DNA from: Roseateles oligotrophus
Lineage (GTDB): Bacteria > Pseudomonadota > Gammaproteobacteria > Burkholderiales > Burkholderiaceae_C
DNA: 64,000 nucleotides
NCBI RefSeq assembly: GCF_014204525.1
Contig: NZ_JACHLP010000004.1
Span: 434,001 to 498,000, forward strand
Direction: 5' to 3'
Positions within the stretch are counted from its first letter, which is position 1, and each line of letters opens with the position of its first letter. Below are positions 11,821-21,521 of the stretch, piece after piece. The position numbers were made by a program, and so were the translations under genes. The notes under the pieces were generated by a model that was not told the origin of the DNA, did not search any database, and saw only the letters and a list, made by a program, of their open reading frames with translations.

Positions 11821-13628
11821 TCTTTTCGCTGCTCCCATTGAGCGATTTTTTCCATGGCGTAGCGGTAGCCGACCTCGGCAATATCGGCCGCTTTGGCATA
11901 GGCCATCAGTGAAAAATCACCGACCGGCGGCTCCAGATAATGGTCGGCCTGGGAGATGGTGCGAAAGCGCTGGCTCTGCCCGCCGACATGGCCGGCGGTG
12001 TAGAGGATGTCGGCAATGCCCGGCGAGGCCGGCGCCGCGGCCGAGAGCATGCGGCGCAAGGTGCTCTTGAGCGTCAGGCGCTCCAGCCCAGGGTCGGCGC
12101 TGAGCTTCTCCCGCACATCCACATCGATGGCGATGATGCTGCCATTGCCGCGCCGTCGCTCTAACGGTGTACCCAGGCGCATGCGCATGGCCTGCACCGG
12201 CACGTTCTCCAGGATGGCGCCGTCCACCAGCAGATGGCCGTCCTGCAGCACCGGCGGGAACAGGCCGGCCGGCGAATTGCTGGCCAGCACGGCCCGCCAC
12301 AGCAGGCCCTGGTCCAGCACCGTGGTCTTGCCCAGGCTGAGATTGCAGGCGGCGGCGAAAAATGGGCGCCACAGCGTCTCGATGCCGCGCTCGCCAAACA
12401 TGCGGCGCAGATCGCGCTCCACCCGGCGCCCGCCCACCAGGGAGATCAGCGGCAGGGTGGGGCGTTCGCCGCCGGTGGCAAAGGCACGGGTGTCGTGCAG
12501 GATCTGCGCCAGGCTGCGGTCGCAGGCCAGCTGCGCGCCGATCAGGGCGCCCATGCTGTTGCCGCCTATCAGGTCGATGGGGATATGCGCTTCGTTCAAG
12601 GCCCGCACAATGCCCAGATGGGCGAAGCCGCGTGCGCCGCCTCCGCCCAGCACCAGGCCGACGGCGCTGCCGGTCAGGTAACGGGCCAGTCGATGGGCGT
12701 CGGCACGGCGGCCCTGGCGCAGGGGGTAGACGCGCTCCAGCGAGCGCCCCGCCAGCCAGGGGGCGGGGGCGCTGGGTTGGGCGGCATCGGCGGCGTGCAT
12801 CAGCACCAGATGCTGGCGCTTGAGGGAGAAGCCGGCCTCCTGGCCGAGGCTGGCCTCCAGCGGGCCGGGCCGGGGCGAGGCCTGGGCCGAGGCCAGGAAG
12901 ACCACTTGATCGGCCTGGCGCAGCGCGAAGCGGGTCCAGGCCAGGTCTTCGTGGCTGGTCTCGAACAGGATGAACTCGTGTTCCTCCTCCAGCCGCGTCA
13001 TGTCCAGATTGCTGCAGGGCTCGCCATTGAGCAGTTGCTGGCCCTGGGGGGACAGGCTGAGATGGGCGCTGCGGCCCAGATGGGCAAAGCTCAGGCTCAG
13101 GTCCTGGGCCAGGCCGGTGGCTGCCGCGTCGGCATGCAAGGGCAGCAGGGTAAAGGTCTGGGCCAGGCGCTGATGCTCGGTGCCGGCTTCGCTGTTGTAG
13201 CGCATGCGCTCGTAGACGGCCTGCAAAAAGGCTTGGCTGAGCTCCAGCGGGAAGCGCGGCAGCAAGGCTTCATAGGACTTGCGGCTCAGCAGGGCCAGGC
13301 GCGAGTCGCGCAGGGCGCTAACGTCCTGGGCGCGCGGCTGGCACAGAATCATGCCCAGCTCGCCAATGCTCTGGCCGGGCTGGATCTGGTTGTAAAGCAG
13401 CAGTTGGCCGTCGCGGTCGTGGCGGGAGACCCGCAGGCCGCCGCTGATCACGAAGACGATGCTGTCGGAAGGTTCGCCCTCATGCAGCACGGCCTCGCCG
13501 CCGTGGACCAGGCGCGGCTCCATGACATCGGCCAGCGCCTGCAGGATTTCTTCCCGCAAAGCGCCGAAGACGGTGCTGGAACGCAGCACCTCAAGCACAC
13601 GAACGCGAAAGCTCAGCGGATGCTCCAT
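11811..13628 (-). CDS. cNMP-binding domain / patatin-like phospholipase protein
   Basis: 605 residues, NTE-like. An N-terminal cyclic-nucleotide-binding fold spans about 15-135 (GEPSDSIVFVISGGLRV, IGELGMI). A middle region of about 150-310 follows. The patatin domain spans about 320-510 with oxyanion GGGGARG at 328-334, nucleophile Ser358 in GNSMG, and Asp469 in VDGAI, so the Ser-Asp dyad is complete. Family members are serine lipases or lysophospholipases that hydrolyse membrane lipids. Its 3' end overlaps the NRPS gene start, making it the first gene of a three-gene operon. It may supply an acyl chain or remodel membranes; both are inferences. Confidence 0.92.
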
Positions 13629-13716
13629 GCGCCGAGTCTAGTCTCGGGCATGGCGGGCGGCCGCCTTAAATAGTGTGCAAAAACGGCGCCAATCCGGGCT
13701 TCAAAAGCCCCTCAGA

Positions 13717-14133
13717 TCAGTTCTTCAGCAGCGCCGAGCGGACGGCCGAGATCGACTCGCTCAGCTTGGTCTTGGCCAGGGCCTGGCATTGTTCCAGCGA
13801 GGAGGCGCTTTGCACGCCATAGGTGGTGGCGGTCTTGGCGGGCTTGAAGCTCAGGGTCTTGCCATTGCGCGGCATCATCATGGTGCGGGCGGTGATGACG
13901 CAGTTCTTGTCGTTGTCAAAGCCACCTTCGACTTCGGTCACAAAACCCCATTTCTTCACCGGGTAGAGCTTGGCCAGCTTGGGCGAAAGATCGGCGTCCC
14001 ACAGGGTCTGGGCCTTGGCCTGGTTCATCAGGATTTCGGTCGAGTGGTCCACCACCAGATAGGCGGGTGCGGCGGCGAAGGCTTGGCCGGCACAGCTCAG
14101 GAGCAGGGCGGCGAACAGACGGGGTGCTTGCAT
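13717..14133 (-). CDS. Hypothetical secreted protein
   Basis: 138 residues with a clear signal peptide ending around AFA-AAPAY near residue 20-22. The mature part of about 117 residues holds two cysteines (NCVIT and EQCQAL) that could form a disulfide in the periplasm. No domain is recognised. It stands alone, with 88 nt to the patatin gene start and 124 nt to the feoB end. GC and codon use look like those of the neighbours. Confidence 0.75.
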   Translation of the reverse strand: MQAPRLFAALLLSCAGQAFAAAPAYLVVDHSTEILMNQAKAQTLWDADLSPKLAKLYPVKKWGFVTEVEGGFDNDKNCVITARTMMMPRNGKTLSFKPAKTATTYGVQSASSLEQCQALAKTKLSESISAVRSALLKN

Positions 14134-14257
14134 GGGAATCTCTTTCCTGGGATCGCTGAAACAAAACTCGTGGGCCGCCGCCGAGGGGCAGCGGCCTTGA
14201 AATTGATTGTAGGGAGGCGAACCCGCGGAATTGGCCTCGCCTGCTCGGCGTATATAC

Positions 14258-16132
14258 CTAGACCAATAGCCAGCCGGCGACGCGGTAGGTGATGAAGGAG
14301 GCCAGATAGGCCAGGCCGAAGAGATAGGCGGCCATCACCAGGGGCCAGCGCAGGCCGCCGGTCTCGCGCCGGGCGGCGGCCAGGGTGGCCATGCACTGGG
14401 GGGCAAACACAAACCAGGCCAGCAGGGACAGGGCCGTGGGCAGGGACCAGGTCTGGGCGATGATGGGGCTCAGGGCCTGGGCCGCGTCCGTGCCGCTGGC
14501 CGATAGGGCGTAGACCGTGCCCAGGGCGCTGATCACCACCTCGCGGGCGGCCAGGCCGGGCACCAGGGCCAGGCTGATCTGCCAGTTGAAACCTATGGGC
14601 TCGAAGATCATGGCCAGGCCGCGGCCCAGCGTGCCGGCAAAGCTGTACTCGATGGGGCTGCCGGTGGCGCCTGGGGGCGGGGCCGGGAAGGTGGACAGGA
14701 ACCAGAGGATGATGGTCAGGCTCAGGATGATGCCGCCCACCCGCTTGATGAAGATGGTGGCGCGCTGCTGCAGGCCGATCAGCACATTGCGCGGGCTGGG
14801 CCAGTGGTAGCTGGGTAGCTCCATCATCAGCGGGCGCACCTGGCGGCCTGTGCTGAACTTCTTGGCACACCAGGCCACGGCCATGGCGCCGACGATGCCG
14901 GCCAGGTAGAGGCCGAACAGCACCAGGCCCTGCAGCTCCAACCCGCCCCAGACCTCGCGCTGCGGGATGAAGGCGCCGATCAGCAAGGCGTAGACCGGCA
15001 GCCGTGCCGAGCAAGTCATCAGCGGGGCGATCAGGATGGTGACCAGGCGGTCGCGCGGGTTGGCGATGGAGCGGGTGGCCATGATGCCGGGGATGGCGCA
15101 GGCAAAGCTGGACAGCAGGGGGATGAAGCTGCGGCCCGACAGGCCCACGCCGCCCATCAGCCGGTCCAGCAGGAAGGCGGCGCGCGGCAGATAGCCGCTC
15201 TCTTCCAGGATCAGGATGAAGAAGAACAGGATCAGGATCTGCGGCAGAAAGACCAGCACGCCGCCCGCGCCGGCCAGCACGCCGTCGGTGATCAGGCTTT
15301 GCAGATGGCCGGCCGGCAGCAACTGGCCGACATGGCCGCTGAGCCAGGCGATGCCGGACTCGATCATGTTCATGGGGGTTTCGGCCCAGGAGAACACCGC
15401 CTGGAAGAGCAGGAATAGCACCAGGGTCAGGATCAGCGGCCCGGCCACCGGATGCAGCAGCACACGGTCGGCCTTGTCGCCGGGCAGATCGGGCAGTTGG
15501 CTGTCCAGGCCCAGCGTTTGCAGGATGTCGCGCACCACGGCGTGGTCGACCTCGGGGCTGTGCTCGGGAGTGGCGCCAGGCTGGGCGGCTTGCCAGATGT
15601 CGGTCCGGTCCAGCAGGGTCTTCAGCTCGTCCACGCCCTCGCCATGGGTGGCCACGGTGGCCACCACCGGCACGCCCAGGGCTTCAGACAGTGCGGCCGG
15701 GTCAATCTTGAGGCCGCGCTTGGCGGCCAGGTCATTCATATTCAGCACCGCCACGCAGGGCAGACCCAGACGTTTGACGGCCAGCAGCAGGCGCAGATTG
15801 CGGCGCAGATTGGTGGCGTCCAGCACGCAGATCACCAGGTCGGGCCGCTTCTCGCCGCGGGCCTGGCCGGCCAGCACATCGCAGGTGACGCGCTCATCGG
15901 GCGAGCGGGCATGCAGGCTGTAGGTGCCGGGCAGGTCCAGCAGGCGCAAGACCTTGCCGGCGGCGCTGATCAGGCGGCCTTCCTTGCGCTCCACCGTCAC
16001 GCCGGCGTAGTTGGCCACTTTTTGATGGCTGCCGGTCAGGCGGTTGAAGAGGGCGGTCTTGCCGCAGTTCGGATTGCCCACCAGGGCCAGCAGCGGGCCG
16101 GCCTTGTGGACATGGATGATGGCCTCATGCAT
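14258..16132 (-). CDS. feoB: Ferrous iron transporter FeoB
   Basis: 624 residues. The N-terminal G domain has GNPNCGKT at 19-26, DLPGTYSL (switch II/G3) and NMND (G4). It is followed by the FeoB helical region and a membrane part with two Gate repeats, including GFxNPILLF-type hydrophobic blocks and LSSFACAIPGIMATR. It imports Fe(II) across the inner membrane. The ATG at 16132 overlaps the feoA end by 8 nt, and the first residues MHEAIIHVHKAG lead straight into the G domain, so longer frames upstream were rejected. No FeoC follows. Confidence 0.95.
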   Translation of the reverse strand: MHEAIIHVHKAGPLLALVGNPNCGKTALFNRLTGSHQKVANYAGVTVERKEGRLISAAGKVLRLLDLPGTYSLHARSPDERVTCDVLAGQARGEKRPDLVICVLDATNLRRNLRLLLAVKRLGLPCVAVLNMNDLAAKRGLKIDPAALSEALGVPVVATVATHGEGVDELKTLLDRTDIWQAAQPGATPEHSPEVDHAVVRDILQTLGLDSQLPDLPGDKADRVLLHPVAGPLILTLVLFLLFQAVFSWAETPMNMIESGIAWLSGHVGQLLPAGHLQSLITDGVLAGAGGVLVFLPQILILFFFILILEESGYLPRAAFLLDRLMGGVGLSGRSFIPLLSSFACAIPGIMATRSIANPRDRLVTILIAPLMTCSARLPVYALLIGAFIPQREVWGGLELQGLVLFGLYLAGIVGAMAVAWCAKKFSTGRQVRPLMMELPSYHWPSPRNVLIGLQQRATIFIKRVGGIILSLTIILWFLSTFPAPPPGATGSPIEYSFAGTLGRGLAMIFEPIGFNWQISLALVPGLAAREVVISALGTVYALSASGTDAAQALSPIIAQTWSLPTALSLLAWFVFAPQCMATLAAARRETGGLRWPLVMAAYLFGLAYLASFITYRVAGWLLV

Positions 16133-16406
16133 GGCGGGCTCCCGCGCCGGCCGAGGGCGCGCAGACGCGCACGCATTCCGCCTCGGCCCGGCGCAGGGCA
16201 AAAGTGGACTGGCCGATGCGCACCACCAGCGGGTCGGCGCCGGGCATGCCACGCGCCATCACCCGCAGCGCTTCACCCGGCAAGAAGCCGATTTCCTCCA
16301 ACCATTCGGCCCATTCGGGGGCATGGGCAGGTGCGGCAATGGCCTGCACCAGCAAGGGCTCACCAATGGCGGCCTGGGCAAGACTGGCGGGAGTGATAGC
16401 TGACAT
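16125..16406 (-). CDS. feoA: FeoA family ferrous iron transport protein
   Basis: 93 residues with an SH3-like FeoA fold: IGFLPGEALRVMARGMPGADPLVVRIGQSTFALRR-type strands (given here only as the family landmark IGFLPGE and the basic-acidic end). It acts as a cytosolic partner of FeoB. The ATG at 16406 was chosen because homologues start close to this point. The stop overlaps feoB by 8 nt. A Fur-box-like site lies about 47 nt upstream, which fits iron-repressed expression. Confidence 0.88.
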   Translation of the reverse strand: MSAITPASLAQAAIGEPLLVQAIAAPAHAPEWAEWLEEIGFLPGEALRVMARGMPGADPLVVRIGQSTFALRRAEAECVRVCAPSAGAGARHA

Positions 16407-16452
16407 GGAGTGGGCCAGGGCGGCCGCCAGGGCATGGCGGCCGTGAATCAAT

Positions 16453-16467
16453 TAAGAATGATTCTCA
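16453..16467. promoter_or_regulatory. Fur box upstream of feoAB
   Basis: On the reverse strand the site reads TGAGAAT-C-ATTCTTA, close to the 7-1-7 Fur consensus TGATAAT-N-ATTATCA. It lies about 47 nt before the feoA start codon, as expected for Fe-Fur repression of ferrous iron uptake. Confidence 0.7.
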
Positions 16468-16667
16468 TTGTATGCCTTGGCTGGGCGATTGCATGGTGCT
16501 GTGTCACGCCTATCGAACAAGGGCTTGGGCAAGCCGGTGGCAAAAGTCGGCAAACACGGGCGCGCAAACGTTTTAGTGTTTCTACTCCGCTGTCGATACA
16601 CTGGCGCTTCTTACAATGTGCAGCGCGCTGTTCGGCCCGAATACGGCTTGAATCACGAATTCCTTCC

Positions 16668-16693
16668 GCAAGAGGCGCAATTTCGCCTTTTGC
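16668..16693 (+). promoter_or_regulatory. Leader hairpin before the BMP gene
   Basis: GCAAGAGGCG, loop CAATTT, then CGCCTTTTGC forms a 10-bp stem with one G-U pair, 37 nt upstream of the BMP start codon. It could be an attenuator, an mRNA-stabilising stem or an operator. No ligand-binding riboswitch pattern was recognised. Confidence 0.45.
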
Positions 16694-16729
16694 TCAGTCT
16701 TTCATCCTCTGCCAGCCCCCGCCACCGCC

Positions 16730-17719
16730 ATGATTGCTTCCTCCTCGTTGATACGTGCCGCAGTGACTCTTGCCCTGACGGCCGCCGCCTGCTCCGCCCA
16801 GGCGCAGTCTCAGCCCGCCGTCATCTTTGATATGGGGGGCAAGTTCGACAAGAGTTTCAATGAGTCGGCCTACCGTGGCGTGGAGCGCTGGAAGCAGGAG
16901 ACGGGCAAGAACTATCTCGAATTCGAGATCAGCAACGACACCCAGCGCGTGCAGGCGATACGCCGCATGGCCGAGCGCGGCGCCAGCCCCATCATCAGCG
17001 TGGGCTTCGCCCAGGCCTCGGCGCTGGAGCAGGTGGCCAAGGACTTCCCTAAGACCCAGTTCGCCATCGTCGACGCCAAGGTCAATCTGCCCAATGTGCA
17101 GTCCCTGCTGTTCAAGGAGCATGAGGGCAGCTATCTGGTTGGTGCCATGGCCGTGCTGGCCAGCAAGACCGGCAAGGTCGGCTTTGTGGGCGGCATGGAC
17201 ATTCCGCTGATTCGCAAATTCCAGTGCGGCTACGAGCAAGGCGCCAAGGCCACCAACCCCAAGGCCGAGGTCTTCTCGAATATGACCGGCACCACCTCCA
17301 GCGCCTGGAACGACCCCACCCGCGGCAGCGAGCTGGCCAAGGCCCAGTTCGCCAAGGGCTCGGACGTGGTCTTTGCCGCCGCCGGCGGCACCGGCTCGGG
17401 CGTCTACCAGGCCGCCAAGGATGCCGGCAAGCTGGCCATCGGCGTGGACAGCAATCAAAACCATCTGCAGCCCGGCACCATGCTGACCTCCATGGTCAAG
17501 CGGGTGGATGTGGCCGTCTACAACGTGCTCAAGGGCTGGAAGCCCGGCGTCAGCGAGCTGGGCCTGAAGGAGGGCGGCGTGGACTATGCCGCCGACCAGC
17601 ACAACGCCAAGCTGCTGACGCCCGCGCTCAAGGCCAAGGTCGAGGCCATCAAGGCCGACATCGTCACGGGCAAGGTCAAGGTCGTGGACTTCATGGCCAG
17701 CGGTTCCTGCAAGTATTGA
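16730..17719 (+). CDS. BMP family nucleoside ABC transporter substrate-binding protein
   Basis: 329 residues. A signal peptide ends near AQA-Q at about residue 26. The mature protein starts PAVIFDMGGKFDKSFNE, the typical opening of the Med/BMP (PnrA-like) family that binds purine and other nucleosides. It would capture nucleosides in the periplasm for the ATPase and two permeases encoded next. A terminator-like hairpin follows the gene, which fits the common pattern of making more binding protein than membrane parts. Confidence 0.93.
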   Translation: MIASSSLIRAAVTLALTAAACSAQAQSQPAVIFDMGGKFDKSFNESAYRGVERWKQETGKNYLEFEISNDTQRVQAIRRMAERGASPIISVGFAQASALEQVAKDFPKTQFAIVDAKVNLPNVQSLLFKEHEGSYLVGAMAVLASKTGKVGFVGGMDIPLIRKFQCGYEQGAKATNPKAEVFSNMTGTTSSAWNDPTRGSELAKAQFAKGSDVVFAAAGGTGSGVYQAAKDAGKLAIGVDSNQNHLQPGTMLTSMVKRVDVAVYNVLKGWKPGVSELGLKEGGVDYAADQHNAKLLTPALKAKVEAIKADIVTGKVKVVDFMASGSCKY

Positions 17720-17734
17720 TAGCACCCCCACGGC

Positions 17735-17779
17735 GGAGGCTTGTTGGGCATCCATGCTCTGCAAGGCCTCCTTTTTCTT
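17735..17779 (+). terminator. Intercistronic terminator-like hairpin after the BMP gene
   Basis: GGAGGCTTG pairs with CAAGGCCTCC (one bulged G) and is followed by TTTTTCTT. It sits between the BMP and ATPase genes of one operon. It probably acts as a partial terminator or 3' stabiliser that makes the binding protein more abundant. Confidence 0.65.
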
Positions 17780-17810
17780 GTCCGCCCGGCATTCAATAAA
17801 TCCTTAGCGC

Positions 17811-19415
17811 ATGAGCGAATCTTCAACGGCGAATCACCAGCCTGCGGCGTCGACCGGGCGCTCGCCCGCCGTCCGCCTGCTCGCGATCTCCAAGCGCTTC
17901 GGCGCGGTGCAAGCGAACAGGGAAGTCAATCTGACGATTGAGCCCGGCACCGTCCACGGTCTGGTGGGCGAGAACGGCGCGGGCAAGAGCACCCTGATGG
18001 CCATTCTCTACGGCTACTACCAGGCCGATGCGGGCCAGATCGAGGTGGGTGGCCGGCCGGTCCAGATCCACAACAGCCATCAGGCGATTGATTTGGGCCT
18101 GGGCATGGTGCATCAGCACTTCATGCTGGTGGACACACTCAGCTGCCTGGACAACATCATGCTGGGCGCGGAAGGCGGCTTCTTGCTGGCCCGCTCCAAG
18201 GCCAAGGCGAGGGCCAAGCTTGAGCTGCTGATGGCGGAGTCCGGCCTGCACGTACATCTGGACGCCTTGGTGGGCGATCTGCCGGTGGGCGAGTTGCAAC
18301 GGCTGGAGATCCTCAAGGCCTTGTACCGGGGTGCCAAGGTCTTGATCCTGGACGAGCCCACCGCCGTGCTGACCCCGCAGGAAACGCTGCAGCTCTTCGA
18401 GACCCTGCGCCGCTTGAAAGAGAAGTCAGGCACGACGATTGTGCTGATCACCCACAAGCTCAAGGAAGTCATGTCGCTGTGCGACACGGTCACCGTCATG
18501 CGGGCCGGTCAGGTGGTGCAGACCACGGCGATCAGCGACACCAGCCCCGAGGCCTTGGCCGAGGCCATGGTGGGGCGCAAGGTCAATCTGGGCCGCAAGG
18601 CTGGGGCCCGGCCCTCGGGTGAGCAGGTCCGCCTGCGCGCCACGGGCTTGAGCCTGCGTGCGGACAACGGGGTCGAGACGCTGAAGGATGTGAGCCTGGC
18701 CCTGCATGCGGGCGAGATCGTCGGTGTGGCCGGCGTCTCGGGCAATGGCCAGACCGAGCTGCTGGAGCTGCTGTCCGGCATGCTGGCGCCGCAAGCCGGG
18801 CGCTTGACCTTGGCTCAGGCCGAGTTCGACGCCGCCAGCGGCCCCTGGTTGACGCCTGCGCGGGCGCGCGAACTCAAGCTGGCCCATGTGCCGGAGGACC
18901 GCCTGGCCTGCGCCCTGGTGAAGAGCTTCCCGGCCTGGGAGACGGCCGTGCTGGGCTATCAGCAGCAGCCGGCCTATCGCCGCGGTCTGAGCATGGACCA
19001 TGGCCGGATGCGCGCGCAGACCGCGCAGATGCAGGAGCGCTTCGATGTGCGGCCGCGCGATGTGAACTTGGGTTCCTCCAAATTCTCCGGCGGCAATCAG
19101 CAGAAACTGGTGCTGGCGCGCGAGATCGGCCAGGCACCCAGCGTCTTGCTGGTGGGCCAGCCCACCCGCGGGGTGGACATCGGCGCGATCGAGTTCATCC
19201 ACCAGCAGCTGCGCGGGCTGCGCGATGCCGGCTGCGCCGTCCTGTTGGTCAGCAGCGAGCTGGACGAGATCCTGGCCCTGGCCGACCGCGTCATCGTGAT
19301 GAACAGCGGCCGCATCACCGGCGAGTTGGGGATTGAAGACTGCGATGAGAAAAAATTGGGACTGTTGATGGCTTCGCAACACGAGACGGCGCAAGCCGAG
19401 GGGCAGGCAGCATGA
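17811..19415 (+). CDS. Nucleoside ABC transporter ATP-binding protein
   Basis: 534 residues with two fused ABC domains, as in the sugar/nucleoside (YufO/RbsA-like) class. Domain 1 has Walker A GENGAGKS at 53-60, a signature-like LPVGELQR and Walker B VLILDEPT. Domain 2 has a degenerate P-loop GVSGNGQTE, which lacks the usual Lys, and an intact FSGGNQQK signature. This asymmetry is normal for the family. It energises the permeases downstream. Its stop overlaps the first permease ATG by 4 nt. Confidence 0.93.
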   Translation: MSESSTANHQPAASTGRSPAVRLLAISKRFGAVQANREVNLTIEPGTVHGLVGENGAGKSTLMAILYGYYQADAGQIEVGGRPVQIHNSHQAIDLGLGMVHQHFMLVDTLSCLDNIMLGAEGGFLLARSKAKARAKLELLMAESGLHVHLDALVGDLPVGELQRLEILKALYRGAKVLILDEPTAVLTPQETLQLFETLRRLKEKSGTTIVLITHKLKEVMSLCDTVTVMRAGQVVQTTAISDTSPEALAEAMVGRKVNLGRKAGARPSGEQVRLRATGLSLRADNGVETLKDVSLALHAGEIVGVAGVSGNGQTELLELLSGMLAPQAGRLTLAQAEFDAASGPWLTPARARELKLAHVPEDRLACALVKSFPAWETAVLGYQQQPAYRRGLSMDHGRMRAQTAQMQERFDVRPRDVNLGSSKFSGGNQQKLVLAREIGQAPSVLLVGQPTRGVDIGAIEFIHQQLRGLRDAGCAVLLVSSELDEILALADRVIVMNSGRITGELGIEDCDEKKLGLLMASQHETAQAEGQAA

Positions 19416-20539
19416 GCCAGGCCAAGACCTTGCCCCGCTGGATCGATGTGGGCCTGCTGCCGCTGTGGAATCTGGCCGTCGCCCTGGCCGTGGCCGGCCT
19501 GGTGGTGCTGGTCATAGGCCAGAGCCCCTGGCAGGCACTAACGATTTTGCTGCACGGTGCCCTGGGCAGTGCGCGTGGCATCGGCTACACGCTTTACTAC
19601 ACCACCACCTTCATCTTCACCGGCCTGGCCGTGGCCGTGGCCTTCCACGGTGGCCTGTTCAATATCGGTGGCGAGGGCCAGGCGACCTTTGGCGGCCTGG
19701 GCCTGGCCTTGCTGGCCTTGCTGCTTGGGCCCCATTTGCCGGCTGTTGCCTTGCTGCCCTTGCTGGTGCTGGCCGCGGCCTTGTTCGGCATGGTGTGGGC
19801 GGCCATCCCCGGCTATCTGCAGGCCTGGCGCGGCAGCCATATCGTCATCACCACCATCATGTTCAATTTTCTGGCGGCCAGCCTGAACGTCTATCTGCTG
19901 GTGAACTGGCTGCGTCCCGCGGACAGCATGTCGGTAGAGAGCCAGGCCTTTGCCGATTCGGCCCGCATGCCCAGCTTGCACAGCCTGGCCGCCATGCTGG
20001 GCTGGGAGCTGCCGTCCTCGCCGCTCAATCTGAGCCTGTTGCTGGCCGTGCTGGCCTGCATTTTCGTGCACTGGTTTTTGTGGAAGAGCGGGGCGGGCTA
20101 TGTCTTGCGCGCCGTCGGCAGTGCGCCGCGCGCCGCGCATTACGCCGGCATCAAGCCACGCTGGCAGGTGCTCTTGGCCATGGGCTTGTCGGGCGCGCTG
20201 GCCGGCCTGGTGGCCGTCAACGAGATCTCGGGCGTGCAGGGCAAGCTGACGCTGGACTTTGTGGCCGGTGCCGGCTTCACCGGCATCGCCGTGGCCTTGA
20301 TGGGGCGCAATCACCCCATCGGCATCGTGCTGGCCTCGCTGCTGTTCGGTGTGCTCTATCAGGGCGGGGTCGAGCTGTCCTTCGAGCTGCCCGGCTTCAG
20401 CCGCGAGATGGTGGTGACGGCCCAAGGCCTCATCGTGCTGTTCGCGGGTGCCATGGCTACCGTCAGCGTGCCTCTATTCGTCAAGCTGGTGGCCTTGTTC
20501 GGCGCCGCCAACAAGAACAAGGAGAGCCTCCATGGATGA
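19412..20539 (+). CDS. Nucleoside ABC transporter permease 1
   Basis: 375 residues, the larger of two BPD_transp_2-type permeases, with roughly 9-10 hydrophobic segments. GLFNIGGEGQ is a hallmark of this permease class, as is the NEISGVQGKLT stretch. With its smaller partner it forms the channel for nucleosides across the inner membrane. It overlaps the ATPase gene by 4 nt and the next permease by 8 nt, so translation of the three is coupled. Confidence 0.92.
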   Translation: MSQAKTLPRWIDVGLLPLWNLAVALAVAGLVVLVIGQSPWQALTILLHGALGSARGIGYTLYYTTTFIFTGLAVAVAFHGGLFNIGGEGQATFGGLGLALLALLLGPHLPAVALLPLLVLAAALFGMVWAAIPGYLQAWRGSHIVITTIMFNFLAASLNVYLLVNWLRPADSMSVESQAFADSARMPSLHSLAAMLGWELPSSPLNLSLLLAVLACIFVHWFLWKSGAGYVLRAVGSAPRAAHYAGIKPRWQVLLAMGLSGALAGLVAVNEISGVQGKLTLDFVAGAGFTGIAVALMGRNHPIGIVLASLLFGVLYQGGVELSFELPGFSREMVVTAQGLIVLFAGAMATVSVPLFVKLVALFGAANKNKESLHG

Positions 20540-21521
20540 GGTCATGATGGGCTCGGTGCTGGCCTCCACCCTGCGCGTCACCACGCCCCTGCTGCTCTGC
20601 GCCCTGGCGGGACTGCTGAGCGAGCGCGCCGGTGTGGTGGACATAGGCCTGGAAGGCAAGATGCTGTTCGCCGCCTTTGCCGCCGCTGCCGCCGCGAGTG
20701 CCAGCCATTCGACGGGGCTAGGCATCATGGCCGCCATCGCCGTGGCCTGCGCCATGTCCATGATCCACGGTTTTGCCTGCGTCAGCCACCGCGGCGATCA
20801 GGTGGTGTCGGGCGTGGCCCTGAATATGGTGGCCGCAGGGCTGACCGTGGTGCTGGGCATTGCCTGGTTCAGCCAGGGCGGCCAGACCCCGCCGGTGGAC
20901 GCCAGCGTGCGCCTGACCGGCCTGATCCCCAGCTGGAGCGAGCCCGCCGCCGCCCAGGCCGCTCTGGGCCCCTGGCTCGGCGCCGTGCTGGGCCATGGGG
21001 TCTTGAGCCATAACGTGTTGGTCTATCTGGCTTTCGCCCTGGTGGCCGCCGTGTGGTTCTTCATGGAGCGCACCCGGCCCGGCCTGCGCCTGCGCGCCGT
21101 CGGCGAGAACCCGGCCATGGTGGATGCGGCCGGCGTGTCCGTCGCCGGCCTGCGTTATTCGGCCCTGCTGATGAATGGGGTTTTGTGCGGGCTGGCCGGC
21201 AGCTATCTGACCCTGGCCCAGAACGCGGCCTTCTCGCCCAATATGACGGCGGGCCGCGGCTATATCGCCCTGGCTGCGCTGATCTTCGGCAAGTGGAAGC
21301 CGGTGCCCACCTTGCTGGCCTGCCTGCTGTTCGGATTTTTGGATGCCCTGGCCATACGCATGCAAGGCGTTAGCCTGCCGGCCGCCTTAGGCGGTGCCGA
21401 GGTGCCGGTGCAAGCCATCCAGGCCCTGCCTTATCTGCTGACCGTGGTGCTGCTGGCCGGCTTCATCGGCCAGGCCTTGGCGCCCAAGGCCCTGGGCCTG
21501 CCTTATGTGAAGGAGCGCTGA
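20532..21521 (+). CDS. Nucleoside ABC transporter permease 2
   Basis: 329 residues, the second BPD_transp_2-type permease. Near the N terminus VDIGLEGKML is the family landmark; later LRLRAVGENPAMVDAAGV and AGRGYIALAALIFGKW follow the usual pattern. The ATG at 20532 has GGAG 7 nt upstream and overlaps the previous stop by 8 nt. The gene is immediately followed by cdd, linking transport to breakdown of the imported nucleosides. Confidence 0.92.
   Translation: MDEVMMGSVLASTLRVTTPLLLCALAGLLSERAGVVDIGLEGKMLFAAFAAAAAASASHSTGLGIMAAIAVACAMSMIHGFACVSHRGDQVVSGVALNMVAAGLTVVLGIAWFSQGGQTPPVDASVRLTGLIPSWSEPAAAQAALGPWLGAVLGHGVLSHNVLVYLAFALVAAVWFFMERTRPGLRLRAVGENPAMVDAAGVSVAGLRYSALLMNGVLCGLAGSYLTLAQNAAFSPNMTAGRGYIALAALIFGKWKPVPTLLACLLFGFLDALAIRMQGVSLPAALGGAEVPVQAIQALPYLLTVVLLAGFIGQALAPKALGLPYVKER

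Larger units (their letters stand above)
16407..16729. other. Divergent intergenic region, feoAB and nucleoside operon
   Basis: 323 nt without a gene. Nearest feoA is the Fur box. Toward the BMP gene there is an AGTGT/ACACT dyad at 16575-16602, a possible -10 TACAAT at 16612-16617 with only a weak -35, a CAGCGCGCTG palindrome at 16621-16630 and a strong leader hairpin at 16668-16693. Confidence 0.6.

Noticed and set aside
16133..16252. 40-codon N-terminal extension of FeoB
   Set aside because: It is antisense-like Pro/Arg/Ala sequence that overlaps feoA; the conserved G domain begins right after the ATG at 16132.
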